A DNA stretch of 64,000 nt from Kibdelosporangium banguiense (lineage in GTDB: Bacteria > Actinomycetota > Actinomycetes > Mycobacteriales > Pseudonocardiaceae): assembly GCF_017876405.1 (NCBI RefSeq), contig NZ_JAGINW010000001.1, forward strand, positions 757,203 to 821,202. Direction: 5' to 3'. Both the position numbers and the translations under genes were made by a program. Below, in pieces: positions 58,043 to 64,000 of the stretch (the stretch's first letter is position 1; every line of letters begins with the position of its first letter). Below the pieces are notes generated by a model. The model saw only the letters and a program-made list of their open reading frames with translations. It made no database searches and was not told the origin of the DNA.

Positions 58043-61000
58043 TCAGCTGGTGAGCACGTAGCCCAGCGAGCCGCGGACAGTCTGGCCCTCGCAGGCGGAA
58101 TCCTTCGACACGAACAGGTCCCCGTTCGTCTGCGCGCACTGGAACAGCTGGGCGTTCGGTCGTCCGGCGGGCGGCTGAGTCCAGACGTAGCCGACCGTGG
58201 TCTCGACGGTCTTGCCGCCGCAGGCCGCATCGGTCGACACGAATCGTTCCGAGCCGTCCACACAGGACTGCAGCTTCGTCGTCCCCGGTTCGTTCGTGCG
58301 CGCCACCAAGCCGAGCGTGCCCTCGAACCGGTAGCCCGGCGGTGGTCCGCCCGCGTCCGCCGAGTGCTCGCCCGCCCGCGGCAGCAGGTACCGGACCAGC
58401 GGCGCGTACGCCGGGAGGTACCCGAGCAGGCCGTCCACCGTCTGGCCCTCGCATGTCGTGGAGTTCGAGTCGAACAGCTGGCCGTTGAACACACACCGGT
58501 AGAGCGGCATCGTCGTGACCCCGGCAGGCTGGTCGATGTAGCTCGCTCCCAGCTCGCCCAGCTTCGTCGCACCCTCACACCCCGGGTCGATCGAGGTGAA
58601 CGTGTCGATGTCGTTGCGCAGGCAGCTGAACATCGGGTGCGTCCCGGCGATACCCGCGGGCAGCAGCATGCCCAGCGGGGTCTCGAACCGGTACCCCGCT
58701 GGGATCGAGCTGAACCGGTCCCACATCCCGGTGGTCGCCGCGACAGTCCGGTGGTCGCCGGGGGCCACGAACCGGCCGAGCTGACCGCCCGCGGGCGGCG
58801 CCCACCCTGCGCGGGCGCGGATCTCCGCGTCGGGTACGACGCCCTCGTCGGTGTACACCTCGTCGATCGCGCCGGTGAAGAACCCGGCCGGTACGCCTTT
58901 CTCCTTGGCCCGGCCGATGGTGAAACCACCCCACGCGGTCCACAGCAGCACGTTGTCCTTGGTGCCGACGAGTTCCCCGTTGACGTACAACCGAAGCTGC
59001 CGTGCCGGGTAGTCGTAGACGCCGGTCAGGTGTGTCCACTCGTTGAGCGTCGGCGCCACAAGGGAGTTCGCGTACACCAGCGGACGGTTGTCCGCGTCGG
59101 CGTCGTCAGAGGTCGCGGCGCCGAAGATCCACCGGCCGACCTCCGGGCGGTATTGCAGCACCAGCCCGCTGTGCCGCGCGCCGTCCTGGCCGAGCACCGT
59201 CGCCACCTTGTCGCCGCGGTGCAGCTTCGCCCACGCGGCAACGGTGAAGCTGTCCCGCATGACGGCTCCGATGTTCCCCGTGGTGACCGCAGACGCGCCG
59301 TCGAGCAGCAACGACTCGCCGGACCGACCCGCCGGGTAACTCGCGGTGCCGGTCAGCGTGGCCGGGTTGTTGATCCACGACGTGTCCTTCAGCGTGCCGT
59401 CGTCGAAGCGCCAGGTCCCGCGTGCCGCGGCCGGGACGTCGTCGTGCACCTTCTGGACCTGGGCGTCCGACAGCGCCTGACCGTCGTATGCCCGGACATC
59501 GTCGACGCCGCCCTTGAAGAAGCACTGGTTGGTGCCGTTCCAGCGGCATCGGCCGATGGCGAACTTCCCGTTCGCGGCAGGCACGGTGATTCCGGTCATC
59601 ACCCCGGAGAGCCCGCCGTTGACGTAGAGCTTCACCTGACCCAGCGGCTGGTTGTAGACGAGCGCGAGGTGCACCCAACCGTCGATGTACCCGGCTTCGG
59701 TGGACAGCACGTACTTCATCTCGCCGCCGACCGGGACCACGGCCGCCCACTTCTTGGCGGTCGGGTCGTACTGGACGTAGAACGAGCTGAGCTGGTCCCC
59801 GTCCTGGCCGAACACCGTGGTGTAGCGGGTGTTGTCGAGGTTGTAGACCCACGCCGAGACCGAGAAGCTCTCCGCCGTGTCGACGACCGGGCCGGACGTC
59901 TCCGCGGCACCGGTCTTGCCGTCGAACCAGCCGGTGGTCGAGGCACGCCCGGCATGCCAGGTCGCGCCCGCGTTCAGCGTCGCGGTGTTGCCACGGCCGC
60001 TGCTGTCGGCCGCCGTGGTGCCGGTGTTCTCATCGAACTTCCAGTGCCCGGCATCGGCCACCGGGAGTTGCGCCGGTGTCGCCGTCGGGTAGGACCGGTG
60101 CAGCGCGGGCAGCGGGGGGTCGGTGGTGAGCCCGCCGGGCACGTTCGGCGTGCGGTTCCAGTGGATCTTCAGGACCGTCTGCGCCGGGTCGTACTTGCGC
60201 CACGCGTACTGGTCACCCGGGTTCTTGGCCTTGAGGAACAGCGGGGTGTGGCCGCCGGTGTCGATCAGGTCGACCGGGATGTCCCACCCGACCTCCTTCC
60301 AGCCCGTGCCACAGGTCCCACTGTGCACACCGGGCACCGACCTCGTGCGGTTCCACCCGCCCCACGGCTGGTTGTTCCAGGTCATCCCGTTCCAGATGCC
60401 GCCATTGGCGCGGTAGACGACCTGTTCCCGGTCCGAACAGTCGGGGCTGGAGATGACGACCGAGGTGAACGTCGCGCTGATCAGCGTCCGGCCGCCCATG
60501 CCCGAGGTGTCGTACTGGAAGTAGGCCTGTCCCTTACCGATCCCGTTGCACCAAGTGTCCGGCAAGTCCTTCGGGCACTGCCCGACCTGCGCGTTGCCGT
60601 CGCCGCTGGTCCACCAGTACGACGTGTTCGGGTTGCCGGACAACACGTTCGCCCAGCCCCACTTCTGGATCGTGGTGAGCGTCGGGTCCACCGTCACCGG
60701 GTACTTCACCGACGGGTCGGCGAGAAAGCTCGCGTCCGGCGTCAGCAGCAGCGCACCGTCCACGACGGACACCCCGATCGGCGCGGTACGCCCGGCGGAG
60801 TCCCACATGGTCGACGGCGGCGCGCCGAACACCTCGGCCCCGGTGGCGTCGACGGCGCGCAGCGCGCCGTCCTTCCCGGCGGTCAGGGTGATGCCATCGG
60901 CCTTGACCGGCAGCCGGATCGCTTTGAGCTCGGGGGCGCGTGCCGCCTCGGCGTCGCGCACCACGAGGTGCTGGCGGAAACCGGCCCGCTCGGCGATCAT

Positions 61001-61509
61001 CACCAGGTCCACGCCCGGAAAGACGTCACGGTAGGTGACCTGCGAGCCGGACAGCTCGGGCGCGGGCAGCGTGCCGGGCCAGGACAGCGCCAGCGTCTTC
61101 CCGTCGCGCCGCAGGCTCGCGAGCGCGCCGTCCCCACCCGGGGACAGGGTCAGGTCGCCGTCGGCGGCCTTGGGCGCGACCATGCCATCGGGCTGCTTGC
61201 CGAGGCTGGTGTCGACGCCGACCCACTTGCCGCCCTTCTGCACTCGCACCGGCACGGCCGTCAGCTCGGATGTGAGCGTGCCTCCAGGATTCGCGTACAC
61301 CGCCCGGGTCGGGGTCCGCTCGTCGACGACTTCCACCCGCGTCCCCTGCAGCCTCGCGGCCACCATCGCCGCGTCCGCGTCCGGCGCTTCCGAAACCGGC
61401 GCCGGACGCGGCGCCACCAGCTGACCGCTGCCCCCCCCAGCAGCGTCAGCATCGAACCCATCAGGGCGGCGACTGTACCGCCTACCACCACACGACGCAG
61501 TCGCACCAT
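58043..61509 (-). CDS. secreted LamG-domain protein, signal peptide out of frame at a (G)8 run
   Basis: GGGGAGGAATC precedes ATG 61509, which encodes a signal peptide (VRLRRVVVGGTVAALMGSML, TLLGG). At 61431-61438 a run of eight G (minus strand) shifts the frame; with nine G the protein would continue GGGSGQLVAPRPAPVSEAP and run to 58043 (about 1,155 residues). The body has an N-terminal domain common in actinobacterial RHS-neighbour proteins (VDPTLTTIQKWGWANVLSG), two LamG jelly rolls (GHWKFDENTGTTAADSSGRG; GTWRFDDGTLKDTSWINNP) and four C-terminal repeats (LYRCVFNGQLFDSNSTTCEG type). It is in operon with the RHS gene and probably co-secreted. Confidence 0.75.
61431..61438 (-). repeat. (G)8 homopolymer run at the frame break
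   Basis: Eight C on the plus strand, at the junction of signal peptide and mature domain of the LamG gene. Gain of one G (or loss of two) restores the frame. Slippage in replication, in transcription, or a sequencing error are the options. The 270 bases upstream of the gene start (61510-61779) show no gene. Confidence 0.8.
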
Positions 61510-61779
61510 GATTCCTCCCCCAGTCCCCAATGGACAGACAGGCGGAATCATGCGGAACAGTGGCATCAACCGGGCATCAAGCCAGCATCAGGCCGGCTTC
61601 ACGACCTGTCTAACGAAACCGACGGTGAGCGATTCCCCGCATCGCGTGACACCTGGGGGAAAGTGTCCATGAACCCCGGCGGCCGGCGCAAGGTCCCAGC
61701 GGGGAGAGGTTTCGTCTTCACCACCCAAGGCGTCCCCATTGGACCGGGTATGTTCCACGGACTCCGGACGGCCCGTTGA

Positions 61780-62154
61780 TCAGCCGGCCAGCCTGCGGAG
61801 CAGGCTCTCCAGATCGCGTTCGCCGTCGCGGGTCTGGGCGCCGTGGGCCAGTCCGCCTAGGATCAGTCGTTCGGCCGCGGGCCGGGCGATCTGACCGGCC
61901 CAGGCGTCGTGTTCTCGCCGGTAGCCCTCGGCCAGATCGTCCGGGACGATGGCGTGTTTGGTCGCGGCGACCACGCCTTCGGGCAGTGCGGCGATGTTGC
62001 GGGCCAGGCGGTCGACCACGTCGTCGAGTTCATCGGCGGGGACTGCCCGGTTGACCCAGCCGTAGCGTTCGGCGGTCTGCGAGTCGTACAGGCCGGCGCC
62101 GAGCACCGCCTCCAAAGCGCGGTTGCGGCCGATCCGGCCGGCGACCGGCGTCAA
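61780..62154 (-). pseudogene. enoyl-CoA hydratase/isomerase, C-terminal half only
   Basis: The 124 residues (RIGRNRALEAVLGAGLYDSQ, AERYGWVNRAVPADELDDVV, LARNIAALPEGVVAATKHAI) match the second half of crotonase-fold proteins. The first half, with the CoA-binding pocket, oxyanion hole and N-terminal strands, is absent, since the region upstream is the promoter and start of the divergent HxlR gene. A TTG at 62154 could start a short protein, but activity is unlikely. Confidence 0.7.
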
Positions 62155-62195
62155 GAACGCACTTTCGGCATCGTAAGGATCGTGGAGGATACGAG

Positions 62196-62567
62196 ATGGC
62201 CACTCCCGGCACGGACACCGGCATCGTCTACCGGGCCGACTGCCCCAGCCGCCCGATCCTCGACCAGATCGCCGACAAGTGGTCGATGATGATCATGGCC
62301 GTCCTCGACAGGCCCCGCCGGTTCAACGACATCAAGCGCCGCCTCGAAGGCGTGACGCAGCGGGTGCTGACCCAGACACTGCGCCGCCTGGAACGCAACG
62401 GGATGATCGAACGGCGCGTGCTGCCGACCTCGCCGGTCGGGGTCGAGTACTCCCTGACCTCGCTCGGCGAGTCCCTGCGCGAGCCCTTCGGCCACTTGTA
62501 CGACTGGACGACCGCCCACGCAGACGAGATCCAGAAGTGCCAGCAGGGCTATGACGAACGATCGTAG
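62196..62567 (+). CDS. HxlR-family transcriptional regulator
   Basis: The 123-residue winged-helix protein has the HxlR signature: CPSRPILDQIADKWSMMIMAVL, RRFNDIKRRLEGVTQRVLTQTLRRLERNGMIERRV, VEYSLTSLGESLREP. One Cys in the N-terminal arm could allow redox or aldehyde sensing as in some family members. GGAGGA precedes the start. It is divergent from the truncated hydratase. Confidence 0.9.
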   Translation: MATPGTDTGIVYRADCPSRPILDQIADKWSMMIMAVLDRPRRFNDIKRRLEGVTQRVLTQTLRRLERNGMIERRVLPTSPVGVEYSLTSLGESLREPFGHLYDWTTAHADEIQKCQQGYDERS

Positions 62568-62690
62568 TACGGATGCATTCTTCTTCCCCGACGAGTTGGA
62601 GGCGATCGTTCGGGAAGGGGTGGCGGCGGTGTATCACCATCGTCCACATGCGAGCCTCACGTTCCAGTTGACCTTGTCGGCGACGCGGCC
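62551..62690 (+). pseudogene. short ORF with a possible transposase/integrase C-terminal remnant
   Basis: A frame starting inside the HxlR end reads FFPDELEAIVREGVAAVYHHRPHASLTFQ. The stretch W/G-x-x-x-Y-H-H-R-P-H resembles the C-terminus of IS3/IS481/Mu-type integrase cores. Homology, if real, ends near 62670, and the lipoprotein gene overlaps from 62690 on the other strand. Confidence 0.25.
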
Positions 62691-63151
62691 TACTTGGCCG
62701 GCGCGGTCTCGATGGCGCGACCGTCGGGTCCCTGCTCTCCGCAGTACACAACGCCTTTGCTACCCTCCGGCTCGGGGGCCTTCGCGCAACTCCAGCTACC
62801 CTGGATGTCAAGCACCCGGCGACCAGGCCCTTCGCCGTGCGGAGCTTTGGCGAAATACTCGGTGATCACGTTGAACGCCTCGGTACACCCCACAACACCC
62901 GCGTCGGTCTGGACCGCGATGAGATCGACATGTTGCGGTCCCACCTTGCCACCCTTCGTACTGCAGTTGACGTCCTTGTCGGACTTGGTTTTCGCTCCAC
63001 CATTGGCATGCAACTGCTGGGTTTGGTTTTTCGGCGCGGCATTCACCGTCTCAGTCGGAGCAGCCGTGTCCTGACCGGAACACGCCGACAACAACGCACC
63101 CCCCGCGACAGCGAGACCCACCGTGACCACCTTCAACGACCTGACACGCAT
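62690..63151 (-). CDS. small secreted lipoprotein, relative of the one at 20 kb
   Basis: The 153-residue product has a lipobox (LLSAC), a Thr/Gln/Asn-rich linker and a domain with cysteines (VNCSTKGG, VVGCTEAF, SWSCAKAP, VVYCGEQG). The pattern C-TEAFNVITEYFAKAP ... GSWSC ... VVYC parallels C-DQAGAVLVDYYAKRP ... GFSC ... VIC in the lipoprotein at 19753-20208. ATG 63151 with GAGGGG nine bases upstream is preferred. Surface-exposed; function unknown. The 219 bases upstream (63152-63370) show no gene. Confidence 0.75.
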   Translation of the reverse strand: MRVRSLKVVTVGLAVAGGALLSACSGQDTAAPTETVNAAPKNQTQQLHANGGAKTKSDKDVNCSTKGGKVGPQHVDLIAVQTDAGVVGCTEAFNVITEYFAKAPHGEGPGRRVLDIQGSWSCAKAPEPEGSKGVVYCGEQGPDGRAIETAPAK

Positions 63152-63370
63152 AACGTTCATCCCCTCGTGATCCCTGATCTCCACAAGCAAAGACGCGTTA
63201 CGACACAGCCGGTTGCACCAGAACCTCTGGATCCGTGACAGAAACTTGCCTCCTCCCATGAGGCAACCAACTCCGACAAGCGGAACATCCGTTGTCACAC
63301 GCTCATTTCAATGTCCATTTTGGTCTCTCCGCAGCACCGCGACGATCTCAACTGACTCAGCCGGTCTCCG

Positions 63371-64000
63371 TTACCACCGCAAGAGGCTGAGCTGGCGAAT
63401 CAGCTCCGGCGACAAAGTCCCGTCGGCGGTCTTCATGGTGTGACCGACACCAGGGAGGACCACACGGTGGCGTTGGCCCACAACTGATGTGAGCTGATCA
63501 GCGGTGTGGCACGGCACCTGGGTGTCCAGCGTGCCGCACGTCAGAAGCACAGGCATCGGTGGCAATCGGCGTGCGACATCCGGCGGATTGACCGCGTCGT
63601 CACTTGTCACGAACCGTCGGTTCGGCCCTGCCAGTGACTGGAAGAACGTGGCGAACGGCGTTGGCATGGCGCTCGTGTCGACCGGGCGTCCGCCGCGCAG
63701 GTCCGCAACGGCGACGTCGATCGCCCGGTCGACGGTGTCACCCTCCTTTTCGGACAGGCCACCGGCAGCGACGAGTTGCTTGACCTGATCGTGCAACTGC
63801 ATGGCCAGCACGTCCAGAAACCGCATCGCCTGAGGCTGCAGCATGACCAGGGCAGCGGCACGCCGATAGAAGGGAGCGTTCGCCGCGAGCACCAATGCCG
63901 TCATAGCCCCCTCGCTGTGGCCGACGACCGCTACTCGACTCCAGGCCACTTCAGCACGGCGTCGCAGGTAGTCGCCGGCTGCCTCGGCCTGCCGGACGAA
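63371..64000 (-). CDS. alpha/beta hydrolase, partial (5' end beyond the window)
   Basis: The visible ~209 residues run in from the right edge (FVRQAEAAGDYLRRRAEVAWSR) and contain the nucleophile elbow VAVVGHSEGAM, the Asp region VLLTCGTLDTQVPCHTADQL and the catalytic His in LPGVGHTMKTADG. The fold is that of small-molecule ester/peptidase S9-like hydrolases with a helical cap (FLDVLAMQLHDQVKQLVAAG). The first ~100 residues, and so any signal peptide, are not visible. Confidence 0.82.
   Translation of the reverse strand, partial: FVRQAEAAGDYLRRRAEVAWSRVAVVGHSEGAMTALVLAANAPFYRRAAALVMLQPQAMRFLDVLAMQLHDQVKQLVAAGGLSEKEGDTVDRAIDVAVADLRGGRPVDTSAMPTPFATFFQSLAGPNRRFVTSDDAVNPPDVARRLPPMPVLLTCGTLDTQVPCHTADQLTSVVGQRHRVVLPGVGHTMKTADGTLSPELIRQLSLLRW

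Noticed and set aside
58364..61672. 1,102-codon open frame on the plus strand opposite the LamG gene
   Set aside because: It is the codon-complement of the high-GC LamG reading frame: Arg/Val/Gly/His-rich with no domain, start signal or ribosome-binding site.
1..64000. CRISPR arrays, tRNA or rRNA genes, phage or integrative element cores
   Set aside because: No regularly spaced repeats, cloverleaf-like sequences, rRNA-like stretches or integrase genes were noticed. A tRNAscan and Infernal run would be decisive.

Overview
The window is GC-rich throughout and has the look of an actinomycete chromosome, most likely a Pseudonocardiales-type genus (Amycolatopsis, Kibdelosporangium, Lentzea or Saccharothrix relatives). 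The reasons are frequent GTG/TTG starts, a DUF397 + Xre/DUF5753 regulator pair, four ECF/SigE-type sigma factors, a SARP/AfsR-type regulator, a mycothiol-type maleylpyruvate-isomerase fold protein, an LAxTG surface protein, and a secreted LamG + RHS pair. The genus is inference. No tRNA, rRNA, CRISPR array or complete insertion sequence was seen.

Layout. 0-9.3 kb: a truncated response regulator fused back-to-back to a short-chain dehydrogenase relic; a small membrane protein; a split HAF-repeat secreted protein; a SigE-type sigma factor coupled to a membrane protein; a secreted S1 protease; a duplicated-domain protein of unknown function; an ABC-F ribosome-protection-type ATPase behind a short leader ORF and hairpin; and two unknown genes tail to tail, the first with a frameshift. 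9.3-16.6 kb: a Cys/Met-type PLP enzyme and an Atz/Trz-type amidohydrolase in an overlapping operon opposite an Lrp regulator, an ECF41-like sigma factor, a methyltransferase, and a divergent NarL-type histidine kinase and response regulator with a stand-alone receiver protein. 16.7-26.5 kb: a secreted ADP-ribosyltransferase toxin candidate, a DUF397/Xre pair, a scar joining SMI1/KNR4 and MMPL 5' ends, a small lipoprotein, a TetR/FAD-monooxygenase pair around a perfect 15+15 bp operator, another sigma factor/membrane protein pair, and small enzymes plus a carboxylesterase.

26.6-35.5 kb is the clearest metabolic unit. A PaaX-family regulator is divergent from an alpha/beta hydrolase, an aromatic-acid MFS importer, a salicylyl-CoA 5-hydroxylase-like flavoprotein, an NDP-forming acyl-CoA synthetase and an aryl-AMP ligase. 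The gene order and enzyme types fit uptake of salicylate (or a close analogue), CoA activation and hydroxylation toward gentisyl-CoA/gentisate. No gentisate dioxygenase lies in the window.

35.6-47.8 kb: a HAD-like protein lacking its nucleophile, a secreted PLL-type propeller, a MarR/FAD-monooxygenase pair with its operator, a secreted two-repeat protein, a ~1,075-residue LAxTG cell-wall protein, and a TetR-controlled permease + YtcJ-like amidohydrolase operon. 47.8-64 kb: an ECF sigma factor, a large SARP-NB-ARC-TPR regulator, then a two-gene secreted locus: a LamG protein whose signal peptide and body are split by a (G)8 run, followed 5 bases later by a 1,920-residue SpvB/RHS protein with an unrecognised C-terminal tip and no visible immunity gene. 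The right end holds a truncated enoyl-CoA hydratase, an HxlR regulator, a lipoprotein related to the one at 20 kb, and a partial alpha/beta hydrolase.
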